From positions 744,001 through 808,000 of the forward strand of contig NZ_SPNJ01000001.1 in assembly GCF_004563925.1 (NCBI RefSeq): 64,000 bases of DNA, in the 5' to 3' direction. Position 1 is the first letter of the stretch; each line of letters starts with the position of its first letter. Positions 7,096 through 16,444 of the stretch are shown one piece after another. The position numbers and the translations under genes were made by a program. The notes beneath the pieces are model-generated. The model was not told where the DNA came from. It saw only the letters and a program-made list of their open reading frames with translations, and did not search any database. The DNA is from Herbaspirillum sp. 3R11 (GTDB lineage: Bacteria > Pseudomonadota > Gammaproteobacteria > Burkholderiales > Burkholderiaceae_D).

Positions 7096-8157
7096 ATGGT
7101 CAAGTACATCGGCACCCGGGAATTGCAGTCCTTCCTCGCCACGCGCCCACTGGAGCAGGTCATCCAAGGTCTGGCGACTTACATCAAGGCAGACTACTTG
7201 CGCTGGCAACAGTTCGACAAAACTGCGCGGCTGGCCAGTCATTCGGCCGTGGGGGTGATTGAACTGATGCCGATTTCGGACGGGCGGCTGTATTCCTTCA
7301 AATATGTGAACGGACACCCGCGCAACACGTCACATGGTTTGTTGACGGTGACCGCCTTCGGCGTGCTGGCCGATGTCGGCAGTGGTTATCCGCGTCTGCT
7401 GAGCGAACTGACGCTGACCACCGCCTTGCGCACGGCGGCGACCTCGGTGCTGGCGGCGCGGCACATGGCGCGGTCGGACAGCCGCGTGATGGCGCTGATC
7501 GGCAACGGCGCGCAGAGCGAATTCCAGGCGATTGCCTTCCATCGCCTGCTCGGGATCGCTGAATTGCGCGTGTTCGACGTCGATGCGGCGGCCACCGACA
7601 AGCTGTGCCGCAACCTGCGCGCGTATCCGGACTTGCGCGTCGTGCGCGCCGGCAGCGTCGCCGAAGCGGTACGCGGCGCCGACATCGTCACCACCGTCAC
7701 GGCGGACAAGCGCCGCGCGGTGATCGTCACGGCCGACATGGTGGAAGCGGGCATGCACCTCAACGCCGTCGGCGGCGATTGTCCGGGCAAGACCGAGTTG
7801 CAGCGCGAAGTCTTGAGCAAGGCGCGCGTGGTGGTGGAGTTCGAGCCGCAATCGCGCGTCGAGGGCGAGTTGCAGCAGATGCCGGCGGAGTTCGCCGTGA
7901 CCGAGCTGTGGCAGGTGCTGGCGGGCACGGCCAGCGGGCGTGCCGGTAGCGACGAGGTGACGGTGTTCGACTCGGTGGGATTTGCGCTGGAGGATTTTTC
8001 GGCGCTGCGCTATCTGGACGAACAACTGGACGCACGATTCACACAGCAGATCGACCTGGTGCCGGACCTGGCCGATCCCAAGGATTTGTACGGCGCCGCC
8101 GTAGAGGGCGCGCCGACGGAAACATTCACAGCAGCGCTCAACTTGCTGCACGCCTGA
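7096..8157 (+). CDS. Ornithine cyclodeaminase
   Basis: Converts L-ornithine to L-proline plus ammonia with bound NAD; cytoplasmic. The ATG at 7096 gives 353 aa, the normal family length. The OCD/mu-crystallin fold is visible: SFKYVNGHP near 75, TALRTAATSVLAARHMA near 117, the nucleotide-binding turn ALIGNGAQSEFQ near 138, and LNAVGGDCPGKTEL near 220, whose Asp is the catalytic residue in this family. The frame is open to a TTG at 7060, but the ATG is the better start even though no clear ribosome site precedes it. Arginase follows after 39 nt, so the two enzymes carry arginine to ornithine to proline. Confidence 0.9.
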   Translation: MVKYIGTRELQSFLATRPLEQVIQGLATYIKADYLRWQQFDKTARLASHSAVGVIELMPISDGRLYSFKYVNGHPRNTSHGLLTVTAFGVLADVGSGYPRLLSELTLTTALRTAATSVLAARHMARSDSRVMALIGNGAQSEFQAIAFHRLLGIAELRVFDVDAAATDKLCRNLRAYPDLRVVRAGSVAEAVRGADIVTTVTADKRRAVIVTADMVEAGMHLNAVGGDCPGKTELQREVLSKARVVVEFEPQSRVEGELQQMPAEFAVTELWQVLAGTASGRAGSDEVTVFDSVGFALEDFSALRYLDEQLDARFTQQIDLVPDLADPKDLYGAAVEGAPTETFTAALNLLHA

Positions 8158-8196
8158 ACAATGAACCATGAATACTAAAACCGCTGAAGGAAACAA

Positions 8197-9120
8197 ATGA
8201 CAGAAAACCGCAACAAGGAAATCCGCCTGATCGGCGCTCCCACCGACATCGGCGCGGGTCGTCGCGGCGCCTCGATGGGGCCGGAAGCGCTGCGCGTGGC
8301 GAACCTGCAGCAAGCCTTGCAGCAGCACGGCCTCGTCGTGACCGATGGCGGCGACGTCAGCGGCCCGCCCAATCCGCAGCAAGGGCCGGTGCAGGGTTTC
8401 CGTCATCTGGAACAAGTGGTGGCCTGGAATCGCGCGGTGCATGAAGCGGTGCACGGCGCCTTGCATCACGGCCAGATCCCGGTGCTGCTGGGCGGCGACC
8501 ATGCGCTGGCGATCGGCTCGATCGCGGCGGTGGCGCAGCATTGCCGCGAGCAGGGCAAGAAGCTGCTGGTGTTGTGGCTGGATGCGCACGCCGACGCCAA
8601 CACCAGCGACTCGACGCCGACCGGCAATATCCACGGCATGCCGGTGGCCTGCCTGCTGGGCAACGGCCCAGATGCGCTCACCCATATCGGCGGCCAGGTG
8701 CCGGCGCTGCGTCCGGATGCGATCCGTCAGATCGGTATCCGCAGCGTCGACCGCGACGAAAAGCGCCACCTGCACGAGCTCGGTCTGCGTGTCTACGACA
8801 TGCGCCACATCGACGAGCACGGCATGCGCGTCGCCATGGAGCAGGCCTTGTCGGGCATGGACGCCGACACCCACCTGCATGTGAGCTTCGACATCGATTT
8901 CCTCGATCCGGCGGTGGCGCCGGGGGTGGGCACGGCAGTGCAGGGCGGCCCGACTTACCGCGAAACCCAGCTGTGCATGGAAATGATCGCCGACACCGGA
9001 CGGCTGGCATCGCTGGACGTCATGGAGCTCAATCCGGCCTGCGACGTGCGCAACCAGACCGCTGAGCTGGTGGTGGAGCTGGTGGAGAGCCTGTTCGGCA
9101 AATCGACATTGATTCGATAA
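8197..9120 (+). CDS. rocF: Arginase
   Basis: Hydrolyses L-arginine to L-ornithine and urea using a di-manganese centre; cytoplasmic. It is 307 aa, standard for bacterial arginases. Metal-binding motifs are intact: GGDHA at 99-103, DAHAD at 129-133 and SFDIDFLDP near 229. NIHGMP near 144 distinguishes arginase from agmatinase-like relatives. A good ribosome site (AAGGAAAC) precedes the ATG. It is co-directional with ornithine cyclodeaminase upstream and a basic/polar amino-acid ABC transporter downstream, forming an arginine uptake and degradation module. Confidence 0.93.
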   Translation: MTENRNKEIRLIGAPTDIGAGRRGASMGPEALRVANLQQALQQHGLVVTDGGDVSGPPNPQQGPVQGFRHLEQVVAWNRAVHEAVHGALHHGQIPVLLGGDHALAIGSIAAVAQHCREQGKKLLVLWLDAHADANTSDSTPTGNIHGMPVACLLGNGPDALTHIGGQVPALRPDAIRQIGIRSVDRDEKRHLHELGLRVYDMRHIDEHGMRVAMEQALSGMDADTHLHVSFDIDFLDPAVAPGVGTAVQGGPTYRETQLCMEMIADTGRLASLDVMELNPACDVRNQTAELVVELVESLFGKSTLIR

Positions 9121-9268
9121 AAAAGTAACAAAAAATCAATAAATTGGCTGTTGACTGATCGCCGCATACGCCGGATCATGTCGGGTTCCGCGCTCCGGGC
9201 GGCTTTGCAGCGCGTTTGCGCAAATGCGAGTCCTTTCTCGGAAAGCAGCAAGAATTCATTAACAACAG

Positions 9269-9292
9269 GCTCATTTACAAGCTCATCTACAA
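9269..9292. repeat. Tandem 12-bp repeat in the leader of the binding-protein gene
   Basis: GCTCATTTACAA and GCTCATCTACAA stand head to tail (one mismatch), followed by a partial third unit GCTTTAC, just before the ribosome site GGGAGAA of the downstream gene. The role is unknown. Confidence 0.6.
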
Positions 9293-9315
9293 GCTTTACC
9301 TCAGGGAGAAAAACA

Positions 9316-10095
9316 ATGTCGCTCAAAAAACTCGTTCTGCTCGCAGGCAGCGTGCTGGCTCTGTCGCTGACCGCCGTCTCGGCCCAGGCAGCAGACCAGA
9401 CGTACGTCGTCGGCGCCGGCGGAACCTACCGTCCGTTTGAATTCGAAACGCCGAAGAAGGAACTGGTCGGTTTCGACATCGACATCATCAAGGCCATCGC
9501 CAAGGCGTCCGGCTTCCAGATCAAGCTGGTCAGCACACCATGGGAAGGCATCTTCGCCACCCTGGGCCAGGGCGACCGCGACATCATCATTTCCGGCATC
9601 ACCATCACCGAGAAGCGCGCCCAGATGGTCGACTTTTCGCTGCCGTATTTCCCGGCCGAGCAAGTCATCATCACCGGCGCCGGCTCCAAGGTGGCCGCAC
9701 TGGCTGACCTGAAGAAGCTGCAAGTCGGCGTGGTCAACTCGACCGCCGGCGACATCATCCTGTCGGAAGAAGTCGGCAAGTCCAGCACCGCCATCCACCG
9801 TTTCGACAACACCCCGCTGATGCTGGAAGAGCTGTATCGCGGCGGCGTTGATGCGGCCATCGGCGACGTCGGCGTGATCAAGTTCTACATCAAGAGCCAT
9901 CCCGAGAAGCAATTCAAGGTGGTCGGCGACGCCAAGTTCACGCGCCAATACTTCGGTATCGCGGTCAAGAAGGGCAACAAGGAACTGCAGGACAAGATCA
10001 ACGCCGGTCTGAAGAAGATCGTCGCCGACGGCACCTACGCCAAGATCTACAAGGAATGGTTCGACGCCAACGTGCCGACGCTGCCGCTGCAATAA
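9316..10095 (+). CDS. Polar/basic amino acid ABC transporter substrate-binding protein
   Basis: Periplasmic receptor (SBP_bac_3, ArtJ/HisJ-like) of 259 aa. The Sec signal peptide, MSLKKLVLLAGSVLALSL and on to SAQAA, is cleaved near residue 25; a GGGAGAA ribosome site fixes the ATG at 9316. The mature protein begins with a typical VGAGGTYRPFEFETP and contains FDIDIIKAIAKASG and the signature GITITEKRAQMVDFSLPYF. Following arginase, arginine or ornithine is the likely ligand (inference). A long hairpin separates it from the permease gene. Confidence 0.9.
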   Translation: MSLKKLVLLAGSVLALSLTAVSAQAADQTYVVGAGGTYRPFEFETPKKELVGFDIDIIKAIAKASGFQIKLVSTPWEGIFATLGQGDRDIIISGITITEKRAQMVDFSLPYFPAEQVIITGAGSKVAALADLKKLQVGVVNSTAGDIILSEEVGKSSTAIHRFDNTPLMLEELYRGGVDAAIGDVGVIKFYIKSHPEKQFKVVGDAKFTRQYFGIAVKKGNKELQDKINAGLKKIVADGTYAKIYKEWFDANVPTLPLQ

Positions 10096-10149
10096 TCCGC
10101 ACAGGCAGCATAAGCCGCAATCCGCACATCTAAGTACTTCCTCTCAATG

Positions 10150-10175
10150 CCCACGTCTTGTTTGCAAGACGTGGG
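10150..10175 (+). terminator. Perfect 11-bp hairpin between binding-protein and permease genes
   Basis: CCCACGTCTTG (10150-10160) pairs perfectly with CAAGACGTGGG (10165-10175) around a TTTG loop and is followed by CAGATTTTTA. The weak T tract suggests a partial terminator or 3'-end stabiliser that keeps binding-protein mRNA above permease mRNA. Confidence 0.7.
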
Positions 10176-10199
10176 CAGATTTTTACCCGGATTCCATTC

Positions 10200-10952
10200 A
10201 TGAATTCTTTCTTCCAATGGGAAATCATCGGCGAATACCTGCCCTTGTTCATCGAGGGCACGTGGATGACCATCAAGGTCGCGTTTATTTGCGTGATCTC
10301 GGGCACCTGCTGGGGCCTGGCCTTGGGCGTCGGCCGGTTGGCTGAGGCGCGCCACGGTTTCTGGAAATATTTCCTGCGTTACGCGGTGCAGTTGCCGGTG
10401 CGTTTTTACGTCAGCTTCCTGCGCGGCACGCCGCTGTTTGTACAGATCCTGCTGATCCACTTCGCGCTGATGCCGATGCTGATCAACCCGAGCGGCGGCC
10501 TGATCCTGAGCGGCGACATCGCGCGTGAAATCCGTTCACAGTACGGCGCGTTCGCGTCGGCGGTGCTGGCGATCACGCTCAACTCGGGCGCCTACGTGTC
10601 GGAGATTTTCCGCGCCGGCATCCAGTCGATCGACCGCGGCCAGAGCGAGGCGTCGCGTTCGCTCGGCATGACCTACATGCAGACGCTGCGCAAGGTGGTG
10701 CTGCCGCAGGCGTTCCGCCGCATGCTGCCGCCGCTGGGCAACAACGCCATCGCCATCGTCAAGGATTCGTCGCTGGCCTCGGCCATCGGCCTGGCCGAGC
10801 TGGCGTATGCCGCGCGCACGGTGTCGGGTGCCTATGCACGCTACTGGGAGCCGTACCTGACGATCTCGCTGGTGTATTGGGCGATTACCTTGCTGCTGTC
10901 GGCGTTCGTGCGGCATCTTGAAACACGCTACGGCAAAGGAGATGCACGATGA
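10200..10952 (+). CDS. Polar amino acid ABC transporter permease
   Basis: Inner-membrane permease of the HisM/GlnP type, 250 aa from the ATG at 10200. Membrane spans are evident near 20-45 and 75-100 ([17 protein letters not shown]). The cytoplasmic EAA loop that docks the ATPase is [20 protein letters not shown]. It contains an insertion around residues 97-120 ([16 protein letters not shown]) that lengthens the periplasmic loop, as seen in some members. Its stop overlaps the ATPase start (ATGA), showing translational coupling. A single permease gene suggests a homodimeric membrane part. Confidence 0.9.
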   Translation: MNSFFQWEIIGEYLPLFIEGTWMTIKVAFICVISGTCWGLALGVGRLAEARHGFWKYFLRYAVQLPVRFYVSFLRGTPLFVQILLIHFALMPMLINPSGGLILSGDIAREIRSQYGAFASAVLAITLNSGAYVSEIFRAGIQSIDRGQSEASRSLGMTYMQTLRKVVLPQAFRRMLPPLGNNAIAIVKDSSLASAIGLAELAYAARTVSGAYARYWEPYLTISLVYWAITLLLSAFVRHLETRYGKGDAR

Positions 10953-11671
10953 TCAGCGTCAAGCAATTGCAGAAGCAGTACGGCGACGCGCACATCCTGC
11001 GCGGCATCGATTGCGAGATCAAGGAGAGCGAAGTGGTGTGCGTGATCGGGCCTTCCGGTTCGGGCAAGAGCACCTTCCTGCGCTGCCTCAACGGACTGGA
11101 AGAAGCGACCGACGGCGAGATCTTCATCGACGGCGTCAAGGTCAATGATCCGCACGTCAACCTGAATACGCTGCGCGCCGGTCTCGGCATGGTGTTCCAG
11201 CGCTTCAACCTGTTCCCGCATATGTCCGTGCTGGAAAACCTGATCATGGCGCCGATGCAGGTGAAGAAGCTGTCACGCCGCGAAGCGGTGCTGGTGGCCG
11301 AGAAGCTGCTGCGGAAGGTCGGCTTGCTGGAAAAGATCGATGCGTTTCCGAACCAGCTCTCCGGCGGTCAGCAGCAACGTGTGGCGATCGCCCGTGCGCT
11401 GGCGATGGAACCCAAGGTCATGCTGTTCGACGAGCCGACCTCGGCGCTCGATCCGGAGCTGGTGGGCGAAGTGCTGACCGTGATGAAGACCCTGGCCGAA
11501 GAGGGCATGACCATGGTGGTGGTCACGCACGAGATGGGCTTTGCGCGTGAAGTCTCGGATCGCGTGTTGTTCATCGACCAGGGCGTGATCATGGAAGAAG
11601 GTCCTCCGCAGCAGGTGCTGGGTGAGCCGAAGAATGAGCGCACCCGTGATTTCCTGCGCAAGGTGCTGTAA
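10949..11671 (+). CDS. Polar amino acid ABC transporter ATP-binding protein (GlnQ/HisP type)
   Basis: Cytoplasmic ATPase of 240 aa that powers the preceding permease. Walker A is GPSGSGKST (near 32-40), the Q-loop lies in [11 protein letters not shown], the ABC signature is LSGGQQQR, Walker B is [12 protein letters not shown] and the switch histidine is in VVTHEMGF. It overlaps the permease stop by 4 nt. A strong terminator closes the operon 25 nt downstream. Confidence 0.93.
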   Translation: MISVKQLQKQYGDAHILRGIDCEIKESEVVCVIGPSGSGKSTFLRCLNGLEEATDGEIFIDGVKVNDPHVNLNTLRAGLGMVFQRFNLFPHMSVLENLIMAPMQVKKLSRREAVLVAEKLLRKVGLLEKIDAFPNQLSGGQQQRVAIARALAMEPKVMLFDEPTSALDPELVGEVLTVMKTLAEEGMTMVVVTHEMGFAREVSDRVLFIDQGVIMEEGPPQQVLGEPKNERTRDFLRKVL

Positions 11672-11693
11672 GCCTTACATTCGACGTCATAAT

Positions 11694-11734
11694 AAAAAAC
11701 CGCCATTGCACGCAAATGCAATGGCGGTTTTTTT
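11694..11734. terminator. Bidirectional intrinsic terminator between transporter operon and pyrD
   Basis: CCGCCATTGCA (11700-11710) pairs with TGCAATGGCGG (11717-11727) around CGCAAA. It is flanked by an A run on the left and seven T on the right, so it can stop transcription from both converging operons. Confidence 0.92.
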
Positions 11735-11747
11735 ATGCGGAGCTGAT

Positions 11748-12782
11748 TCAGCGCAAGGCGTCCGCGCATTCCTTGACCAGCGCCGGACCACGGTAAATCA
11801 GGCCCGAGTACAACTGCACCAGCGACGCGCCGGCCTCCATCTTGGCCTTGGCGTTGCTGCCGCTGAGGATGCCGCCGACGCCGATGATCGGCAACGCGTC
11901 GCCGAGCTCGGCCTTGAGACCGCGCACCACCTGGTTCGACAATTCGAACACCGGCGCACCCGACAGGCCGCCAGCTTCTTCACCGTATTGCAGACCCTTG
12001 ACGGCGTCGCGCGTGATGGTGGTGTTGGTGGCGATGACGCCGTCGAGCTTGTGGCGCAGCAGCGCATCGGCGATGTTCTTGATCTGCTCGCTGTCGATGT
12101 CCGGTGCGATCTTCAGCGCCACCGGCACGTAGCGCTTGTGCTGGTCGGCCAGGCGCAATTGCGCATCCTTCAACTGCGACAGCAGGGCGTCCAGTTCGGA
12201 CGCGCCTTGCAACTGACGCAGGTTCTTGGTGTTGGGCGACGAGATGTTGACGGTCACGTAGCTGGCGTAGGGATAGACTTTTTCCAGGCAGTGCAGGTAA
12301 TCGTCGGCGGCGCGTTCGATCGGGGTGTCGGCGTTCTTGCCGATGTTCAGGCCGAGCACGCCTTGCTTGCCCTGGTAGAAGCGCGAGGCTTGCACGTTGG
12401 CGACGAAGGCGTCGACGCCGCCGTTATTGAAGCCCATGCGGTTGATGATGGCGTGCGCGGCAGGCAGGCGGAACATGCGCGGCTTCGGGTTGCCCGGTTG
12501 TGCGCGCGGTGTGACCGTGCCGATTTCAATCGAACCGAAGCCGAGCGCCGCCAGGCCGTCGATGTAGGAACCGTCCTTGTCCAGGCCGGCGGCCAGGCCG
12601 ACCGGATTGGGGAAGGTGACGCCCATGACGGTGCGCGGATCGGCGGCCGGTTTGCTGATGAAGCCGGTCAGGCCGAGCGCGGCGGCGCGGCGCAAGGCGG
12701 GCAAGGTCAGGTGGTGGGCGGATTCTGCGTCGAGCGAAAACAGCAGCGGGCGGGCGAGGGCGTAGAGGAATTTATCGGACAC
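11748..12782 (-). CDS. pyrD: Dihydroorotate dehydrogenase (quinone), class 2
   Basis: Oxidises dihydroorotate to orotate, passing electrons via FMN to membrane quinone, in pyrimidine synthesis. It is 344 aa with a GTG start. The N-terminal helix typical of class 2 ([18 protein letters not shown]) mediates membrane and quinone contact. NRMGFNN near 113 and the catalytic-serine motif NISSPNT near 177 are intact; VALKIAPD near 222, ATNTT near 252 and GVGGILSG near 297 form the FMN site. It is the last gene of the nudix-aat-bpt-pyrD run, 93 nt after bpt. Confidence 0.95.
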   Translation of the reverse strand: MSDKFLYALARPLLFSLDAESAHHLTLPALRRAAALGLTGFISKPAADPRTVMGVTFPNPVGLAAGLDKDGSYIDGLAALGFGSIEIGTVTPRAQPGNPKPRMFRLPAAHAIINRMGFNNGGVDAFVANVQASRFYQGKQGVLGLNIGKNADTPIERAADDYLHCLEKVYPYASYVTVNISSPNTKNLRQLQGASELDALLSQLKDAQLRLADQHKRYVPVALKIAPDIDSEQIKNIADALLRHKLDGVIATNTTITRDAVKGLQYGEEAGGLSGAPVFELSNQVVRGLKAELGDALPIIGVGGILSGSNAKAKMEAGASLVQLYSGLIYRGPALVKECADALR

Positions 12783-12875
12783 GGTGACGGGGCTGGAGAA
12801 GCCAGAAGAAAAAGTGCCGCCATTTTAACGTGTCCCGGGCGGTTTTCCGCGCAAAACGGCGGACCGCAGGCGAAG

Positions 12876-13604
12876 CTATTCGCGCAATTCAGTCCAGTTG
12901 CCGTCCTGCAATGCTTCCAGCGGCTGGAAGTTGGTCTTGTAGGCCATCTTGGCACTTTCCTTGATCCAGTAGCCGAGGTAGACATACGGGATGCCGAGCT
13001 GGCGGGCTTGCTCGATCTGCCACAGGACGTTGTAGGTGCCGTAGGACGAGCCTTCGACATCGGGATCGTAGAAGGTATAGACCGATGACAAACCGTCATC
13101 AAGCACGTCGATGATGCTGACCATGCGCAGCGTGCCGTCGGCTTCGCGGAATTCCACCAGGCGCGTGTTGACCTTGCTCTGCAGCAGGAATTGCGCGTAC
13201 TGGTCGCGGCTGTCCTGGTCCATGCCGCCGCCGGCGTGGCGCACCGACTGGTAGCGCAGGTACAGCTCGTAATGTTCGTAGGCGTAGGTCAGGTTGGTGA
13301 CCAGCGTGACCAGCCCGCTGTTCTTGCTCCAGGCGCGGCGCTGGCTGCGGTTGGGGCTGAATTCGGCGGTCTTGATGCGCACCGGCGTACAGGCCTGGCA
13401 GCCGTCGCAATAGGGGCGATACGTAAAGATGCCGCTGCGACGGAAACCGGTCTTGACCAGTTCGGAATAGACATCGGCGTTGATCAGGTGCGACGGTGTG
13501 GCGACTTGCGAGCGGGCTTGCTGGTTATCCAGGTAACTGCAGGGATAGGGAGCCGTTGCATAAAACTGCAACGTCGAAAACGGCAGGTCTTTAAGATGCG
13601 TCAT
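12876..13604 (-). CDS. bpt: Aspartate/glutamate leucyltransferase
   Basis: Transfers leucine from Leu-tRNA to N-terminal Asp or Glu of proteins, marking them for ClpS/ClpAP degradation (bacterial N-degron pathway). The ATG at 13604, with AGGA about 8 nt upstream, gives 242 aa; an upstream TTG is less likely. The ATE family motifs are present: PYPCSYL near 19, [21 protein letters not shown] (in part, near 54-70) with its cysteine cluster, and [17 protein letters not shown] near 210. It is co-directional with aat, the other N-end-rule transferase, 144 nt upstream. Confidence 0.93.
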   Translation of the reverse strand: MTHLKDLPFSTLQFYATAPYPCSYLDNQQARSQVATPSHLINADVYSELVKTGFRRSGIFTYRPYCDGCQACTPVRIKTAEFSPNRSQRRAWSKNSGLVTLVTNLTYAYEHYELYLRYQSVRHAGGGMDQDSRDQYAQFLLQSKVNTRLVEFREADGTLRMVSIIDVLDDGLSSVYTFYDPDVEGSSYGTYNVLWQIEQARQLGIPYVYLGYWIKESAKMAYKTNFQPLEALQDGNWTELRE

Positions 13605-13748
13605 GGGCGTCCTGAGGTGCAATCATTGGCAGTCGCTTCGCTGTGCGCGGCGGTGTAACGATTTCGTCACGATTCCCTGTAATTTACACTACTTTGGGGC
13701 GGCAGTAACTGCACGGGTGACAGGGCTTCAACGCGGGGCGTCAGGACG

Positions 13749-14471
13749 TTATGGCGGGGGAAACAGGTCCAGCGGATGCCAGAAACCGATCTGCGGCGCC
13801 TCGATGGCCACTCTCAGGTGTTTGATGAAGTCGCTGCGAGGAATCGGGATCGCGCCCAGCGACGCCAGATGCGGTGTCTCCTGCTGGCAGTCGATCATCT
13901 GCACGCCATGCCGGCGCAGGAAATGCACCAGGTAAGCCAGCGCAATCTTGGAGGCATCGGTCACGCGCGCAAACATCGATTCTCCGTAGAACATCTGGCC
14001 GATCGACACGCCATAGGCGCCGCCGACCAGTTTCCCTTCCAGCCAGACTTCCGCCGAATGCGCATAGCCGGCGCGGTGCAAGCCGCAATAGCCGTCGACG
14101 ATGTCCTTGGAAATCCAGGTGCCGGCGTCGTCGCGGCGCGGTCCGGCGCAGGCGCGCATGACGTCGCGGAAGGCCGAATCGAAACGGATCTCCCAGCGGT
14201 GGTCGGTATGGCGGCTGCGCTCGACTTTGCGCAGGGTTTTCTTCAGGCTGTCGGAAATGACGAAGCGGTCGGTGTACAGCACCATGCGCGGATCGGTGCT
14301 CCACCACAGGATGGGCTGGCCTTCGGAGAACCAGGGGAAGATGCCGTGGCGGTAGGCTTCGAGCAGGCGTTGCGGCGACAGGTCGGCGCCGGCGGCAAGC
14401 AAACCGGCCGGCTCGGCCAGCGCCTTGGACACATCGGGGAAGGGCGAATCGACATCCAGCCAGGAAATCAT
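13749..14471 (-). CDS. aat: Leucyl/phenylalanyl-tRNA--protein transferase
   Basis: Adds Leu or Phe from tRNA to N-terminal Lys or Arg of proteins, generating primary destabilising residues for ClpS recognition. It is 240 aa. Family motifs: [21 protein letters not shown] near 23 (in part), [20 protein letters not shown] near 43, a [17 protein letters not shown] stretch near 118 and [16 protein letters not shown] near 163. It starts 15 nt after the nudix gene, so both are very likely on one transcript, with bpt and pyrD further downstream. Confidence 0.95.
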   Translation of the reverse strand: MISWLDVDSPFPDVSKALAEPAGLLAAGADLSPQRLLEAYRHGIFPWFSEGQPILWWSTDPRMVLYTDRFVISDSLKKTLRKVERSRHTDHRWEIRFDSAFRDVMRACAGPRRDDAGTWISKDIVDGYCGLHRAGYAHSAEVWLEGKLVGGAYGVSIGQMFYGESMFARVTDASKIALAYLVHFLRRHGVQMIDCQQETPHLASLGAIPIPRSDFIKHLRVAIEAPQIGFWHPLDLFPPP

Positions 14472-14486
14472 GCGCGGTTCCGTGAA

Positions 14487-15071
14487 TTAATCGGGCTGTT
14501 CCGGCTGCACCATGCGTTTGCGGATATCGTCGGTGTGCAGGCCGAACACGCCGTCGCCGGTCCTGATCTTGGCAAGATCGGCAAAGAAGGAGCGCAAGGT
14601 GTATTCCACCGTCGGGAAGGCGATATCGGCCCAGGGGATTTCATCTTCCCTGAACATCGCGACTTCCAGGCTTTCGGTGCCAGCGGCGTAATCGAGGTCG
14701 AGCAGTTCGGCCAGGTAAAAGAAGTGCACCTGATGCACATGCGGTACGTTGATCAGCGAGAACAGCGCACCCAGCTTGATGTGTGCGCCGGCTTCCTCTT
14801 CGGTTTCGCGTTCGGCGGCTTCGCTGGTGGTTTCATTGTTTTCCATGAAGCCGGCCGGCAAGGTCCAATAGCCGTGACGCGGTTCGATGGCGCGCTTGCA
14901 CAGCAGCACGCGCACTTCGCCGTCACGCTCCCAGACCGGGATCGAGCCGACCACCATTTTCGGATTCTGGTAATGAATGGCGCCGCAATTACCGCACACG
15001 AAGCGCGGGCGATTGTCATCGGGAGGAATCTGCAACGAAACCGGATGAGCGCATTCAGAACAAAATTTCAT
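14487..15071 (-). CDS. Nudix hydrolase with N-terminal zinc ribbon
   Basis: Pyrophosphohydrolase of 194 aa. A zinc ribbon is formed by C4, C7, C26 and C29 (FCSEC, FVCGNC), followed by a Nudix domain from about 40 to 160. The Nudix box begins GFMENNET and ends RETEEEAG, so the metal-binding REx2EE core is intact. The layout resembles zinc-ribbon Nudix proteins related to NudC, but the NADH-specific SQPWPFPxS segment is absent, so the substrate is open. The ATG at 15071 is preferred over an upstream ATG 18 codons earlier because the cysteine pair normally begins the protein. Confidence 0.85.
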   Translation of the reverse strand: MKFCSECAHPVSLQIPPDDNRPRFVCGNCGAIHYQNPKMVVGSIPVWERDGEVRVLLCKRAIEPRHGYWTLPAGFMENNETTSEAAERETEEEAGAHIKLGALFSLINVPHVHQVHFFYLAELLDLDYAAGTESLEVAMFREDEIPWADIAFPTVEYTLRSFFADLAKIRTGDGVFGLHTDDIRKRMVQPEQPD

Positions 15072-15289
15072 AAAAGGCGGTAGGCGTGTTTTTTTAGGGA
15101 TGTCCGACGGCGAACAACACGCCATCGTCTATATGGTGATTCAGGGCAAATGCGAGGTAGAAGTGTATCACTGTCGCCATCAGGGTCACTCTTTTATGCA
15201 GGCAGGCGTCCCTGTGCAACTCGTGATGCCTCCGCAAGGCGCGCGCAGCATGACGCACACGCGCAAAGCAAAGTATTCTCAGTGGAAGT

Positions 15290-15318
15290 TTGCGCGGGAG
15301 GCGGATATGTCGTATAAT
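15290..15318 (+). promoter_or_regulatory. Promoter of the initiator tRNA gene
   Basis: TTGCGC (15290-15295) and a perfect TATAAT (15313-15318) are 17 bp apart, placing the start site near 15325, some 7 nt before the mature tRNA. Confidence 0.75.
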
Positions 15319-15331
15319 CTATTTCTTCAGA

Positions 15332-15408
<77 letters not shown>

Positions 15409-15419
15409 AGATTCAGGCG

Positions 15420-15455
15420 AAAGCCCCGACTTCCTAAACGGATCGGGGCTTTTTG
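15420..15455 (+). terminator. Intrinsic terminator after tRNA-fMet
   Basis: AAGCCCCGA (15421-15429) pairs with TCGGGGCTT (15443-15451), with a T run at 15450-15454. Confidence 0.9.
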
Positions 15456-15525
15456 CTTTGTGGCGCGCATGTTGATTTGCTTCCGCCGTCATGTCGTCAT
15501 TGTGAAATCACTGCGCTGTACAAAC

Positions 15526-15552
15526 AAAAAGCCACGCGAACGTGGCTTTTTT
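15526..15552. terminator. Intrinsic terminator of the 68-aa gene (bidirectional)
   Basis: GCCACG (15531-15536) and CGTGGC (15541-15546) flank a CGAA tetraloop, with five A on the left and six T on the right. On the minus strand it ends the small gene at 15599. Confidence 0.85.
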
Positions 15553-15598
15553 CATTTTCGATATATGCAACATCGCCGGCATCGCTGCCGGCACACAA

Positions 15599-15805
15599 TC
15601 ATGCCGTGACTTTGGCGCCGTCGCTTTGCACGATGGCAGTGGCGCCGTTGGGTTGCTTGGTTGCAGTGTTGGTGTCGGTCTTGATGTCGCCGCCGGCATT
15701 GGCGACCAGCTTGGCGAAGTCGACGGTGGATTTGCGTTTGGATGCAGCTTGCTGTTGCGCGTGGACGTTGGCGGCAGCAGTGCTCGAAGATACGGTGTTG
15801 GTCAT
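15599..15805 (-). CDS. Small hypothetical protein (68 aa)
   Basis: I do not recognise this protein. It is polar, Ala/Thr/Ser rich, with one basic patch (KRKSTVDFAKLVANAGGD, 23-40) that could form a helix. There is no signal peptide or membrane span. Support for a real gene is an AGGGGTG ribosome site before the ATG at 15805 and a terminator just past its stop. It sits alone between tRNA-fMet and a small membrane-protein gene. Confidence 0.6.
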   Translation of the reverse strand: MTNTVSSSTAAANVHAQQQAASKRKSTVDFAKLVANAGGDIKTDTNTATKQPNGATAIVQSDGAKVTA

Positions 15806-15931
15806 GTGGTCACCCCTATAAAAACTAACGGACGGAAAGCGGACGGACGAATTCTGTGTTCAGTTCCAGCGAAGCCAGTATAGGGGAGGAAATTCGCGCT
15901 CTTGATGTCGTGCGGGGAAACTTACACAGCT

Positions 15932-16258
15932 TTACGAGCGTGAAGAGGCGTCGTCTTTTCCGTGCAACTGCACCGCAGGCGAGGTCGCATCGTCATCCTC
16001 TTCTTCCATGTCCAGCGCCTGTATCGTTTCGTACGCTGGCATCGCCGCGCGGCGATAGGCGGGCGAATTACGGCAGCGCTCGGCGGCGGCGGTTTGCGGT
16101 ACGGGCTTGCGCACGACCGGTGAAGGCGCTGCTGCGGAGTTGGCGGCGGCGCGACGCTGTGTAGATGAACGTGGTGGCGCAACCGGTCGCGGACGCGTAA
16201 GCCAGGTCACGAAGACCGGCAGCAGCAGGATTGGCCAGATCAGGAAAATGAGTTGCAT
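15932..16258 (-). CDS. Small single-span membrane protein, function unknown
   Basis: A 108-aa protein with one N-terminal membrane segment (LIFLIWPILLLPVFVTWL, residues 3-20) followed by a basic, Pro/Ala-rich cytoplasmic tail and an acidic cluster (MEEEDDDA near 84). No known domain is visible. The ATG at 16258 lacks a strong ribosome site, so expression is less certain. Frames on the other strand through here show no better protein. Confidence 0.5.
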   Translation of the reverse strand: MQLIFLIWPILLLPVFVTWLTRPRPVAPPRSSTQRRAAANSAAAPSPVVRKPVPQTAAAERCRNSPAYRRAAMPAYETIQALDMEEEDDDATSPAVQLHGKDDASSRS

Positions 16259-16444
16259 GACATGCTCGGAGCTTGAAAGAGATGCCTTGCATTGTCGCGA
16301 GTCGGCGTGTCGCGCAATATAGGAAAAATCTCAAACTGACATGCAACGCTGTGGGTGGGCAACACCTTGCAACGCATTGCAGCGCGGCAAGGAGGTGATG
16401 AGTGTGTTTCAATGGCGGTTCCCATTTTTTCGAGAGAGAACGCG

